The notes below the pieces were generated by a model. It was not told the DNA's origin. It did not search any database and saw only the letters and a program-made list of their open reading frames with translations. DNA of 64,000 nt. It comes from Trichobilharzia regenti (taxonomy: Eukaryota; Platyhelminthes; Trematoda; Strigeidida; Schistosomatidae). The stretch is taken from NCBI GenBank assembly GCA_944472135.2, contig OX235262.1:38429804-38493803 (forward strand), read 5' to 3'. Position numbers and translations under genes: made by a program. Positions within the stretch are counted from its first letter, which is position 1. Every line of letters starts with the position of its first letter. This document shows, piece after piece, positions 45,166 to 56,689 of this stretch.

Positions 45166-46799
45166 CCTGTTTTCACACTAGTTACCATAATTTATGAAAT
45201 CGATCAGATTTTGCACTGTATTTTTCACAGGTAACTTTGGAGAATTATAACCACCACATGTGTATACTGAAAATGAATTTGTGAATTCCCAGTTTAGAAA
45301 TAAGGTGTTTTCAGTGTCGATGAACACTGAATAGTTTGCTTATTCGAACTGGTCTCCATTGGTGGGTGACAAGAAGGCTTTCATTGCCCACTCGTGTCCT
45401 GGTTGGCAGAAGATTGGAGAAATACGATCTGAAGTATTGTTGTACATTATATCAACTTTTATTTACGTACTTTAGCACTGATTGACCACTATATTTATGT
45501 TTCATTATCGCTTGAAGAATAAATAATCTTGTTGCCCAACTGTTGTCTGTTGTCCTGAGTAAGTTTCAGTGCATGATTTCCTGTATATTAAGCTTAAGCT
45601 TCTGAAAACAGCGACAAGTCCAGGATCTCAGCGATCTGGATATTTGAAAACTGCCATGATAGTTATATTGAATGTATATTGAAGTTTTTTAGTATTTGAT
45701 GAAGCGTCTGTGACGTATGTGAGCTACTTACCAATCACGTGAAAGACTCTTATATGAATTTAAGTTGTATGTAGTGAATGGAAGGCTTAGAAATACAAGA
45801 AACTTGTGAAAATTTCCAATTTGTCTTACTTTCAAGCTTATCGAAGCAAAAGGGACTGTGAGCACCACCTACGTCATCCCTAATAAAAAGAAAGTATTTG
45901 ATTTTTCAATTTGTACAAATATTGTAAGTTAGTATATAAATATTCCGAATTATTTCTAGACAGTACTGAATTCGCAATAAACTTTATTCGAAAGAAATCA
46001 TGTAACTATTTTAGCTTAAAAGATGATGTTACACTAGGTGATAGTAAATTCAAAACAGGTTCGAGAAAATCGTGTTTTTTTACAGTGAGAACAAAGCTGG
46101 TACAAGATAGGGTAAAAGTAGTCGATCAAATAGTTACTACAGTTGAGCACTGAAAGTTGGTTTTAACCACAAACGTGGTAAGATTTACAGAGAAGCTTAA
46201 AAATCTGTAAAGCGATTATTACAAAAACAAAACTGTAACAAATGCTATTACATAACAAAACAAAACCAGGGCCTATTCGATAACGAACGTAACGTATAAA
46301 CAAAGGAAAGGACAAATTCTTTTCTAAATTCTTGTATCATAAAATCTGCAAAAACTATAACAAAAAGTGCTTACAAGTCCTGATTTAGTTAAGGCAAAAA
46401 ATGCAACTACAATATTTAAGAAAAATCAAATATATAAGAGGGTTTCTTCTTCTGTATCAGGTCATTGATAATTCAAGTGTGAATGTAAAATCATCGGCAT
46501 TGTGTGTTATGGAAAAATACATCGGTATTTCGGTCACTAAAATCATGGGGAAAATTAATCAGACTTAGTGTGTGGTAATAGAGAATTCTAGAAAATACGA
46601 AAATTATAAAAGTGATACAAAGAATGATTTGATGGAACACAGTTTGCAAGAAGTGCACTTTAATTCACACCAGGTTGTATTCATTAATTCGAAATGTTGT
46701 AAGCATCATTTTGACCTATAAATACTTCTCCTTGTATTTTTCCATATTAGCAAATTTAATAATGAAATTATACAAGATTAAGATATATGTTATTATTTT
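45166..46799. other. No recognised gene
   Basis: AT-rich. An 80-codon frame at 45911-46153 (KDDVTLGDSKFKTGSRKSCF) has plausible amino-acid use but no motif I recognise. It could be an exon or chance. Confidence 0.4.
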
Positions 46800-47750
46800 A
46801 TTGTTTCCTGGGTTTCCGAGTGGAATATAGGGCTTCAACAACACATCTCCACTTTATTCTATCTTCTGATCTCCTCTTCAGATGGGCCGACGATTGCCCA
46901 AAATCTTTCATCTTCTTGCTACGCGATCTCCTACATATCGCCCTTTCGCCAACGACCTACCTGTCGCCTCTCACTCGGGGCCACTCAAGTGGTGGCCTAC
47001 AGTCCGCACAAGGTCGTTTGACGCCCTTCCCATTCCTATTTTCTTCTGCATATCTGTCAAGCGATTGGGTCTTGGTTGGTTTGTTCCACTAGAGTTTCTT
47101 GTCAATTGTTCTTTCTGGACAGCTGGCCATTTGATCTTTAGTGTAGAGCCAGCGAAGGCATCTGTTGACAAAGTCTGCCATAGACTGTTGTAAGTGCAAT
47201 TTTCTGACCCTTATAGAAGCAATGACTGACTTGACATTGGTGTGGAAAATCTGAATGTTGTTCCTTATGCTGAGGTGTAGTGCAAAAGATTTCAAACTGA
47301 TTTCAGAGTGATGAAGGTCTCTCTTGAGTTTCCGATTCTGACCAGCTTCAGCACATTCATCCGTGTTGTTGCATGTGGTTGAAACCGTGCTTCCTGGATA
47401 AGTGAATGAAGTGACCTCTGTTGAATCCCGCGTTGGTGGCGATTGGTGCTGATTGCTGTTTTTGATGTTCGTTGTTTATCTTCAGCCCCTTCCTCTTTCA
47501 TATCTCACCTGGAGGTCTGTCTTTACTGCCTGCTTCTTCAGCCAGTTAGTTTGTTTTCGTTTGTAAGTCTTCTAGTTTGTGTGTCATTAAACATCCATTA
47601 TCCACACGCTAAATTTAGGTGTTGTGGAGTCTTCTAATTGGTCCAGGGTATTCCTGTCCCTTCGCTTCCTATAGACTGATGCATAATCCAGTCCACCACA
47701 ATTAAGAATATCACCGGTGATAATAGGCAGCCTTGTCTTACAAGATTAAG
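46800..47750 (-). pseudogene. RTE-like LINE 3' fragment
   Basis: The minus strand begins near the GVRQGC/PLSP region (complement of AGGCAGCCTTGTCTTAC) and runs through decayed palm sequence. Then come KSFALHLSIRNNIQIFHTNV and CLRWLYTKDQMASCPERTID, ending GCCCTATATTCCACTCGG. Frames are broken throughout. Confidence 0.8.
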
Positions 47751-48239
47751 TTGTTTAGCTGTTATCATTTTCTTAATATGCTTAGAATAAATTAAATTGT
47801 TTGACGTGATTCAGTTGAATTGTTCATGAATATTTTATTTTCAGGGCATGCTTTAATGTTGTTTTCCTTATTCACTCTTAGGTTTTCTTTTATGTGTTTG
47901 GTTACAGAGAAGTTATTGTAAAAGTTTACTTAAGACTTTGAATCGGTCTACAGCGGGACACCAAGGTATACAGTTCTTTGTCTGCTCAGTTGTCATTAGC
48001 GTATCATGAAATGTGGACAGGTTTTGGGGTAGAAAATGAAGTTGCAGATGACGAGTCCTAATTCAGATAGAGTTACATTCAAATACTTGTAGACTATCTG
48101 TAAGTCACAGGGACTGATTATAAAGCTGATTTTAACACCATCTTTAAATCTATAAAGAAAATATTTGACACATTTAAGTTTTCTGAAGTTAAAGCCTAAT
48201 CTTTATGTATTCATGAATAATTCCCATTTGAACATTAGT
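47751..48239. other. No feature recognised
   Basis: AT-rich spacer between an RTE fragment and an inverted-armed PLE. Confidence 0.4.
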
Positions 48240-48616
48240 AGACAGAAGACAAGTAGTTCAGCGAAGAGTCTCTTTTCGGCGAATTCATTTTCATAGCTGT
48301 ACAATCGCAATTATATATGGTTATTTTGTGTGTGTGTATACATTAAATTTTTCAAACGAAAATACAATTAGTAAGTTCAGATGAATTGGATGTTGATAAG
48401 AGGATAGCAACAAAAGTGATGAGTTGTCATAAATGATTGTTAAATAAGAGTTACGTAATGGCATGAATAGTTTGATGAATGAGTTGTGCTCAAAGGGTGT
48501 ACATGGAAACAAAATAATATACAGAATTACACAAGGGTTTTAAGTTAGAAAAATAGACATACAGACAGAAGTAAGGTCAAATCAAACAAACAAAGAAAAG
48601 TTAGGTCAAATCAACG
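48240..48616 (-). repeat. PLE 3' end (arm 1 of near-identical inverted pair)
   Basis: Complement of 49000-49370, from AGAAGACAAGTAGTTCAGCG to AACAAACAAAGAAAAGTTAG, with very few differences. Arm 1 follows the endonuclease stop and is therefore the element's true 3' end. Confidence 0.9.
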
Positions 48617-48622
48617 GAGTAG

Positions 48623-48990
48623 TTACCATGCGAGTAGAAGTGGTTGGATAATTTTCTTTTGTATGCATAGTTCTGGTTCCTCCGACTGGATGGCTAGGGC
48701 TTCTGCGATGCAAAGAAGACGGAATCGTACTGTCTTTGGAAGGTTGTTCTTCACTTTGTAGATTACTTTGAAGGCGTTCGTTGAGATGGAATGACCAGTA
48801 TTGACGAGATGTTCGATTATTGCACTCCTTATATGGCCATTATTTCCTTTCTGTAGCCACGCTGGATAGTGTTCTTTTACCCTTTTAGACAGGATGCGCG
48901 TTGAACGACCGATGTACCTGGCTCCACAGCAACAGGTGAACTGATATATACACATAGAAGTGGTCATGTGCGGAATCTTGTCCTTTGGGT
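48623..48990 (-). pseudogene. PLE GIY-YIG endonuclease, 5'-truncated
   Basis: Minus strand: CIYQFTCCCGARYIGRSTR with the Cys pair and YIG, then LSKRVKEHYPAWLQKGNNGH, RSAIIEHLVNTGHSISTNAF and AEALAIQSEEPELC, ending at the stop at 48623. The endonuclease frame is intact over 114 codons. RT is missing, because the copy is cut at about 48999 where arm 2 begins. Resembles PLE-C at 60661-60999 most closely. Confidence 0.88.
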
Positions 48991-48999
48991 TTCTGCAGA

Positions 49000-49370
49000 T
49001 CTAACTTTTCTTTGTTTGTTTGATTTGACCTTACTTCTGTCTGTATGTCTATTTTTCTAACTTAAAACCCTTGTGTAATTCCGTATATTATTTTGTTTCC
49101 ATGTACACCCTTTGAGCACAACTCATTCATCAAACTATTCATGCCATTACGTAACTCTTATTTAACAATCATTTATGACAACCCATCACTTTTGTTGCTA
49201 TCCTCTTATCAACATCCAATTCATCTGAACTTACTAATTGTATTTTCGTTTGACAAATTTAATGTATACACACACACAAAATAACCATATATAATTGCGA
49301 TTGTACAGCTATGAAAATGAATTCGCCGAAAAGAGACTCTTCGCTGAACTACTTGTCTTCTGTCTTTATG
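49000..49370 (+). repeat. PLE inverted arm 2 (5' side)
   Basis: Inverted copy of 48240-48616 joined directly to the truncated 5' end of the endonuclease. Matching open frames at 48321-48512 (minus) and 49093-49284 (plus) only reflect this repeat. Confidence 0.9.
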
Positions 49371-49444
49371 TATTCAACAGTTAAATTCATTCATAAATTA
49401 AAATATAGATTTCGTCAGAAACCGATACCATTTAGTAATAATTG

Positions 49445-49565
49445 AAAACCAGAGATCACTGGGTAACTATTTCATCTTAGTATGGGACTGTTTACTAGTG
49501 AGAACTCATGAAATCCAGCTAAGGGTTGAACTTAGAACCTTCAGGTCATCAGAACAGTTGGGTAG
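49445..49565 (-). mobile_element. Sm-alpha-like fragment
   Basis: The complement shows GGTTCTAAGTTCAACCC as a decayed B box, then CTCACTAGTAAACAGTCCC and TACTAAGATGAAATAGTTAC. The hammerhead-like part is badly eroded. Confidence 0.5.
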
Positions 49566-50404
49566 GAATTCAGTGACTAGTGAATTCTAACTTGGTGACA
49601 ATGTCCGCCTTTTTACTAGGTGGATCTCACTGACGACGACTGATCAGTACAACTTCAAGACATCCATCTAGTAGCTATCAATGAGCTGATGATTAATTTT
49701 TCGGTTGTTAGATTTTGTCAGGATTTATAAATAATTTCAGCGTAGATTTCATCGTTGAAAACTAGGGAGCGCTAAACATCCGTTTTGCCTTGATGTTGGT
49801 CAGTTACAGAATCTACTTTGAAGTTAACCGAAATCCCTTTAGAAACCCATAATCTAAAGTTGTTGATGTTATGTTGAACGTGTCTTGTTAATCTAATTTT
49901 GAAATCAAGGTTTATTCAAGTATTAATATATTTCTTTTTCCATTCATCTATGATACTGTTTTATAATAATAGTCTACTTTATTCCAAAAACAGTACTTAT
50001 AATACAGAATGGAATTCTCATCATTTGTCACAATAGTGCCTCTGATTTACTCAGAATAAAAATAAAATTAAAAATTAAAACGAAATTAACCAGAGGAATT
50101 TGTCCACGTTTAAAGTCAAAAACATCTGAAGCACGAAATGAGAATATTAAATACAGTAATAATAATAATAACAGTGAGTTTGTCTCAAACAGTATTGTCG
50201 ATTCAGCTTGGAAACTTTAGCATGTTATAGATTATTGGATCTAATGTTCTGCTGATATAATATTGTGAATGGAAATACAAAATTAACAGTTATAACACAG
50301 CTTAAATGATATTCACACTTACGGAAAAAATAAACAGAACAAAATTTGAAAGGATTGTAAATATTATAAAAACAATAGAAATAAAGTTTGATACTGTAAG
50401 GGTG
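49566..50404. other. No feature recognised
   Basis: AT-rich, with an AATAATAATAAT stretch near 50157. Confidence 0.45.
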
Positions 50405-52560
50405 GAGGAAATGGTTTATTTATGAGTGGAAAGAAGGTTAGTTAGTTCATGCCGGACAATATATTCATCACCTAAAGTACTTGCCAAATATGGTATAGTG
50501 GAATTTTTGTACTTAGACATACGTGCATAAATTCTTCTGAAAAGGCTTCTTGTTTTACATGAGGAGACACAAGGTTGGCGCTGCGGGTGCTGAGGTGTAT
50601 GCTCACAGTCTGACAAAATTCCTCTAGCAAATTTGTTACATGACATCAAGGGCCTATCAGTGACAGCGTCAACGATATGGGCCGATGGGATACCATACGT
50701 CGTACTGATAGTCTTCAGAGTTCTACAAAGTATGACATGGTCTTTCTTAAGCGATCCGGGAAAGAATTAGGATGAACAGTACAGAAGATTAGGTAAAATG
50801 CACGAGTTGACAAAGTGTGAGAGGACGGGTTAAGATATGCACGAGTGCCTTAAATTCTTAATGTAAAAGTCAGACGAAATATTCTTTTAGAAATCGCTGA
50901 GACATGGGAAGACCAGGATAGGTCAGTAGAAAGAATTAATCCAAGATACTTAAATTCATACTTGATTTCTATATCAGTGTCACCAATTTTGCAAGGGTTA
51001 TAGGAACCAACAGCTTCATATAACTTTCTTTTACATCGGAAACTGAAATGAACAGTCTGACATTTGGAAGGATTTAGTTTAAGGCCGTCAGACAAAGACT
51101 CCTGAATGAAAGCTGTTCATCCTAGTACAGTCAAGGTGGCAGTTAACAGACATTGAAATAGTTAGATTGTCCGTATGCTTATCAAAGTTCATTTCGTCAT
51201 CATAGTGAGGCAAGTCATTCAAGAAGAAAGAAAACATAAAAGGAGAAAGGATAGTGCCTTGAGGGAAACCAACCTCAGTAAGCAAAGAAGTGGATGACTT
51301 TCGCTTACATACAGTGTTCTGCTTTATTCCTGAGAAATAAGAATGCAGCCATTAGACAACCCAACAGTCAGTCTGAATTTCACCAAGCTTGTTTAACAGA
51401 ATGTCCCTAGGTACTGAGTCGAAAGCAGATATGTAATCTAGGAAAGTGCAGCAAACAAATTTAGCCCACTTTTGTAATCTGGAGACAATGTAATGATACA
51501 AGAATGCAGCTGCATCTAAAGTACTTCTGCTGTGTTTATAAGCGAATTGTTTGGGATCTTTAAAGACTTTAAGTGAAGGTTGAAGATTGAGTAAGAGTAA
51601 CTTTCCCATAGTTTTTAGAAAAGGAAAGGTGATAGCAATAGGTCTAAATTTAAAACATGTTTCAGTAGATGACTTAGGTATAGGTACAATTTTAATGTCC
51701 TGGCACGACATTTCTAAAAAAGATTAATTAAATATGTCCATGAGAGGATAACACAGGATGCCTGCACATATTTTAAGAATAACACTAGGCAAACCGTCTG
51801 GGCCCAGACTACAAGAAGGGTTCAGAGACTGGAGACATTTTTGAACATCATTTGTATTGAAACCAGGGAAGCATGTTTCATTAACACTTGTAACATTAGA
51901 AATTTTGGTATTTCTGGTAGAATGTATGAAAGAATTTTTTGGTGTGGAAACATCAAAGGAATAAGAAATACTATTCATCTGCTTGCCACCAGTAATTTCT
52001 TTAAAACGTTTCCATAAAGTAGACGCATTTTTATAGGATATAAACTTTTGGTTGTAAATTGAATTCAATCTGTGCATTTCATACTTTATAAGAATGTAAA
52101 TTCTTCTCAAACCAGTATTATCCTTCATTTTATATAACTTTTCCTTTTGTCTGAGAAGCTTTTAAAGTTGAGGGGAGAAGAAGAGGTCAAATATGATGAA
52201 GAGCGTTTCTCTGGGACAACAGATGTCAAGACAAAATCTGAGATAACATATATTATTAGAGATGGTGTCATCAAGAGCGTCTTCATCAAACAAGTCCCAC
52301 CTTATGTCTTTGAGCAGGCCCCTAAGATTCTGAACATCCTCCTTAGAGTAACATCCATGTACAGCTTTCTTGGAATGGTGTGAAAAAGTTCCCTTGTGTT
52401 ACTCTCCATAAATTTAGGGTAAAACCCGTAAAATACAATGATCTGAGTTAAACAGTGGGGCTCTTTTACGAGCTTCGTATATTTCGCAGTCATTTATAAA
52501 TGCAAGATAAAGAGAAATATCTAATAATCGCCAGAGTACGTAATACGATTAGGACACAAT
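50405..52560 (-). pseudogene. CR1-like LINE: endonuclease end, RT and C-terminus
   Basis: Minus strand, 5'-truncated. It starts with the endonuclease end APLFNSDHCILRVLP, which contains the Ser-Asp-His motif. Then ASTLWKRFKEITGGKQ and LQSLNPSCSLGPDGLPSVIL. RT: FKFRPIAITFPFLKTMGKLL, TFLDYISAFDSVPRDILLNK and FPQGTILSPFMFSFFLNDLP. The catalytic motif reads NFDKHTDNL where FADD is expected, then GLKLNPSKCQTVHFSF and FKYLGLILSTDLSW. The C-terminal block SKYKNSTIPYLASTLGDEY ends at 50416. Several single stops and frameshifts separate long open stretches. The 12600-13402 copy is the same family. Confidence 0.88.
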
Positions 52561-52911
52561 TGAATAATTAAAACAAAATAAATCCAAGTAATCAGATGCA
52601 ATGTAAGTGACGGAAAAATTTTGGTTGCCCAAGGTTTAAGCAGGCCGAATTGACTTGATTTTGACGTTTTAAACGCCGTTAACTATTCTATAAGTGTGTA
52701 CGGCGAGTGTTAATGTAGTGAGAATGTTCAAAGCATCTTGCACAATTACATTACAGTAGTCAGTTAAAGGATGTCATCATCTTACCTTGTCGAATTTTAT
52801 AAAAGTAACTAGATGATTTACATTTCTGTACTTGTTCAGATGAATCTAATTTCTGACTATATTCATCATGAAACCAATAAAACAACACGCAATCCTAACA
52901 AAAACAAAGCT
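52561..52911. other. No feature recognised
   Basis: AT-rich spacer. Confidence 0.4.
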
Positions 52912-53095
52912 ACTGCGTTAGTGGTACAGCGGTTAGGACTCTCGCCGACCCTGCAAATGGTCCGAGGTCCGGTCCCCTGCCAACGCACATCTGGTATCAC
53001 TGGTCGGCCTGTAAAATTTGGGCTGGCGATATCGCACACTGAAAAGTTTATACTTTTACTAAAAATACTGTGTGGTTTCAAGCTATGATCAAAAG
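52912..53095 (+). mobile_element. SINE-A copy, diverged
   Basis: Head TGCGTTAGTGGTACAGCGGT and the matching CCAACGCACA after the B box: both sides of the acceptor-like stem have changed together. The body ends CAAGCTATGATCAAAAG. Confidence 0.85.
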
Positions 53096-53504
53096 AACTC
53101 TTTTCTATAGGATTAATAACCATTTTATACGTAAGTTTTATTGGACTATGAAACTGAATAACTTTTAGAGTGTGAATTAAGATGCTTCACAGGATGATGG
53201 TGCATAAAATAAGTGAATTATACGAATTGAGTTGAAAAGCGTTTTAGAGAATTTTAATCGTAGATTAAGCGGCATGGATGAATTTTCCTTATCTCTGAGA
53301 CCCAAAGATTATAGTATTTTCGTAGAATCAGTGATTATAAAATCTTTTCTGTTACATATAGATAAATTTTGGGATCTCAATTTGATGAAATAAAGTCCAG
53401 AGTTCGACGCGAAGAGGTTCACTTGAAGCCTATCACACTATATTTTTAAAGAGGTTCTGAGAAGCAGGACAGAATTCTGCAATGTTCTCTTATATTAATG
53501 AAAA
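53096..53504. other. No feature recognised
   Basis: AT-rich spacer. Confidence 0.4.
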
Positions 53505-53800
53505 CAAAACACATAGTTCAGCGAAAAGTCTCTTCTTTGCGGGGAATTCATTCGCTAAGCTGTGCAGTCACATTTATATTTACTTATTTCTGTGTGTATG
53601 CGCACATTAGGTTTGTCTGATAAGAATCAAAATATGTTAGGTTATTGTTTTTCAAGACATTTCAAAAACTTGATGAGTAATCAAATTGTAACTAAGAAGG
53701 TGAAGATTATTAAGAGGGTATTGGTGATGAGTTGTCAAATAACAAAGTTTTTCATGTTCATCAACACATAAAAGAAGTCGAATAAGCGTAATGCAGTTGT
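53505..53800. mobile_element. Solo PLE 3' end (same type as 48240 arms)
   Basis: AGTTCAGCGAAAAGTCTCTT and GAATTCATTCGCTAAGCTG, then TTTCTGTGTGTATGCGCACA, follow arm 1 at 48240 in order with more divergence. No coding sequence is attached. Confidence 0.6.
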
Positions 53801-54235
53801 GTGATAAGAAGAAATATTTTAATAAGTGAGTTTCCATTCAGACGCACATTGGAACAAAAGGGAAATATGGGATTATGTAAGGGTCCTAAAAATCACAAAT
53901 GTTATAAGGAGTTAGAAAAGAAGAAAACAAGTGCACAAACATCAGGCCAGTGGAATTCAACACGGCTGTTGCCATGTTCGTAGAATGCGTTTTCATATAT
54001 CTCGAAAACACACTATATCACAGTTTGCCGCAGTGAAATGGTATCATTCCATCATGGGTAAATTGTCTTGTGTTTTCGTACTGAAGAGAAATGTTTTACA
54101 TGTAACTGATGGTCGCATTTCTAAGAAGGATAACTTTGAAAAGTATATCAGAAAGGAATAATTCTGTGCACACAAGACTGGAAATACAGGTTTCATAGAG
54201 GTAAGAGATGTATTCTCTACAATTTAGAGTATAGT
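53801..54235. other. Unassigned
   Basis: Overlapping open frames (53801-53983 and 53931-54161) read Lys-rich peptides without a motif I know. Their position between PLE parts suggests PLE-derived sequence, but this is a guess. Confidence 0.35.
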
Positions 54236-54340
54236 AGTTTCAAAGTAGGACAAAACATCTGTCCAGTACTTCCTGGTATTTACCGCCTCTCTAAATGACC
54301 TTGAGTTATGATGAAATCTACATTGAAGTCAGTCAAATTC
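54236..54340 (+). mobile_element. Sm-alpha-like 3' half
   Basis: AGTAGGACAAAACATCTGTC, CAGTACTTCCTGG and GAGTTATGATGAAATCTAC follow the family order. Confidence 0.7.
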
Positions 54341-54359
54341 TTAATAACTAACACTTAGA

Positions 54360-54983
54360 GCGAGAAAAATATGCTGTATAGAGAAATTAGAGAAAGAATT
54401 TGAGTTTCTTGAAAAGATAGTGAAGAGCAGTGGGTACCCTCAAAGGTTCACTAACAAGTTAGAGATGTGAAGTCACAAATGTAAAACAAATCACAGTGGA
54501 AAAAAGTCAGTCTACTTTCAGCTTGAAAGCATTGCAGCGATGATCAACAGAAGGCTGAGCACATCACTAGCTATAGCCTATCCTGCAGCTAAGCTCGTTC
54601 CTGTCTATCGAACAACTTGCTCTTTGGTGCAATCAAAAATCGATAGATATCCTTCTCAGGTTAACTCCAACTGTATATACAAGTTTACATGTATCTGCGG
54701 GAGCAGTTGCGTTGAAATGACAGAAAGAAGGACATATCTACGATTTTCTGAACATGTACCAAAAAGCTTACGCCTAAAGGGAACAAATGCTTTAAACATT
54801 GCCATCACCAGGCATCTCCTCGAGATGGATCATGAGGTGGACGTCGAAAAGTCGTTCAAAATTATCAATACACAAAAGAGCTCACCCCTCCTCAAGTTTG
54901 CTGAAGCCATTTCCATCAAGTGCCTGAAACCTGATTTATGCGTCCAGAAAGAAGCGGTTATCAGTCATTCTTTGCCCTGGTAA
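54360..54983 (+). pseudogene. PLE-A linker and GIY-YIG endonuclease
   Basis: A broken linker (FLEKIVKSSGYPQRFTNKLE) leads to an open 147-codon stretch from 54540: AAKLVPVYRTTCSLVQSKID, CIYKFTCICGSSCVEMTERR, YLRFSEHVPKSLRLKG, ITRHLLEMDHEVDVEKSFKI and AEAISIKCLKPDLCVQKEAV, stop at 54983. The residues where other copies have YIG are CVE, so the nuclease core is altered although the frame is open. No RT remains. Confidence 0.85.
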
Positions 54984-55275
54984 CTGGATATTTTCATCTC
55001 TATTTCTTCCGGATGCGAAATGCCAAAAGTTTCCATTGTGTATTATTATTGTTGTTTGGAATAGTGTTTAATATTGCATATTTATATATCTATATATTTT
55101 TAGTGTATGCGTATATTGATCGATTGATTTTTGTTTAAAATGAACTCTGTGCAAGTATGTCAAAGTTATTCTAGTAGATATATTTAATGACTTTTCCATG
55201 TAAGCAGCTGACGAGAAGGTAACGAAATAAAAGATGGTACAATTTTATTCTGCTAAAACTGTAGTTCTTGCTTTG
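54984..55275 (+). other. 3' untranslated end of PLE-A
   Basis: Matches 44694-45165 in order, ending AAAAGATGGTACAATTTTAT and CTTGCTTTGTTCAAATATT. The SINE-A begins ten bases later. Confidence 0.7.
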
Positions 55276-55284
55276 TTCAAATAT

Positions 55285-55472
55285 TATTTTTTTATTACAG
55301 CTTGATTCCACACCGTATTTGTTTGCTACAGGTATGGAATTTTCAGCATGCGATATCTGTAGTCCATATGTTGCTGGCCGACCATAGATATCAGATGTTC
55401 GTCGGCAGGGGACCGAACCCTGGACTATGTGCATGGTTGGTGAGAGTCCTAACCGCTGTGCCACCGAAGACT
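55285..55472 (-). mobile_element. SINE-A copy next to the PLE-A 3' end
   Basis: Minus strand: head TCGGTGGCACAGCGGTTAGG, B box GGTTCGGTCCC, TGATATCTATGGTCGGCC, and its A tail as the T-run at 55285. Confidence 0.88.
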
Positions 55473-56436
55473 ATTCAAAGTGACAGTTTTTACCATTACA
55501 CGCGCAACTATCCAAGTAGTACAATACTTCAAAATCTGGGTAGTAGCAAAAGGATCAGAAATACGGTGGTAGTCACACCAGACAATTTAGGGAGATCCTA
55601 ATCGCATTATCTAGAGAATCAAAGGAGTAGTAATTTAACAGGCAATTCATAGTCAAGGTAATAAATATCATTTCGGATCAAGTCGTTTCATTTGGCGAAC
55701 CGCTGGAAGTGGAGGTTGCAACTTCTCATGTTGCATGCGACATATAATTATATGAAGCTAGAGGACCTAAATATTACATGGACACTTCTATGTGTTGTGT
55801 GAGTTATTCAACCAGAGTTTTTGGTTGCCAACAGTATTAGGTATAAGTATCATTATACAAGATTATTTTAACTTTTTCTTGGGTCTGTCGTCTCGAAAGC
55901 CTCTCTGGTCCAGATTTTATAATGTGAGTAATCACTAGTCGTGCTGGATCTAGAGGTCAACTACATCTATATATCGTTTGATTATAGAGCATTTATCCAA
56001 ACTTAGAGTTTCACTTAAGAGAAATGAAAAAATAATCGAAATTTCAGGCATCTAAGTCAGGTTTCAGATTAAAATATTAAGGATTACGTTTGTTTTGTAA
56101 AAGGCACATATAACAGGTGATGAAAATAAATAATTTTGAACTGACCAATCCCAGTTGATAGATTGACCAAGCAAGAAAAGTGTGACAGTGACACAGTGGT
56201 GCTTCTATGTTCGCAAATAACGCAATAATAAGCGTATCTCAGTTGTGTCAATAGAACTATTTCAATCCTAGGCAGAAAACTGAGAGTCACAATTCTGTAA
56301 TCCCTAAAAATCGCCTTTTGAAGAATTCCTTCAGTTTAGTATTTTATGTGAAGAACGTACAGATTGTTGTCAACCCTGCACAGCATAATGATATACTGTA
56401 CTAAATAGTGTTTTCTAAACTGGTTGGTTTAGTTTT
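55473..56436. other. No feature recognised
   Basis: AT-rich. The frame at 56290-56084 (minus) has no motif. Confidence 0.45.
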
Positions 56437-56474
56437 GGAGCTTTCGTCGTCCTTCCGGACAACATCTTCAGCTC
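56437..56474 (-). ncRNA. Hammerhead-like element in PLE-B 3' region
   Basis: The complement reads GAGCTGAAGATGTTGTCC, GGAA loop, GGACGACGAAAGCTCC. Core CUGAAGA and GAAA are intact around a stable stem II capped by a GNRA-like loop. GAGC upstream and GCTC downstream could also pair with each other. Confidence 0.65.
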
Positions 56475-56689
56475 AATATTCAGTATAAAGTGAAATGATT
56501 TATATTTCTAAATGAGTGATACAATTGCGTCTCCCGGTAACCATCTTTACATATTTTTTGATCATTTTCTATTGATTTGGATTTTAAACTTTCTGGTCAC
56601 ATGATTCACTTTTTATTAGTTGGTATACTCGGCCTATATTAACATGCATATTAATCGCATATTCGTTTGAGTACCAGGCTTCCAGGAAT

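Noticed and set aside
48240..48330. A fourth hammerhead family in the PLE arms of the 48240/53505/59505 type
   Set aside because: A palindrome-like AAGAG...CTCTT region followed by CGCT recurs, but no convincing CUGANGA core or stem I could be placed. Left as a plain repeat.
48240..49370. A DNA transposon with terminal inverted repeats
   Set aside because: The coding part is a GIY-YIG endonuclease of PLE type and one arm is its own 3' untranslated region, so this is a retroelement product and not a cut-and-paste transposon.
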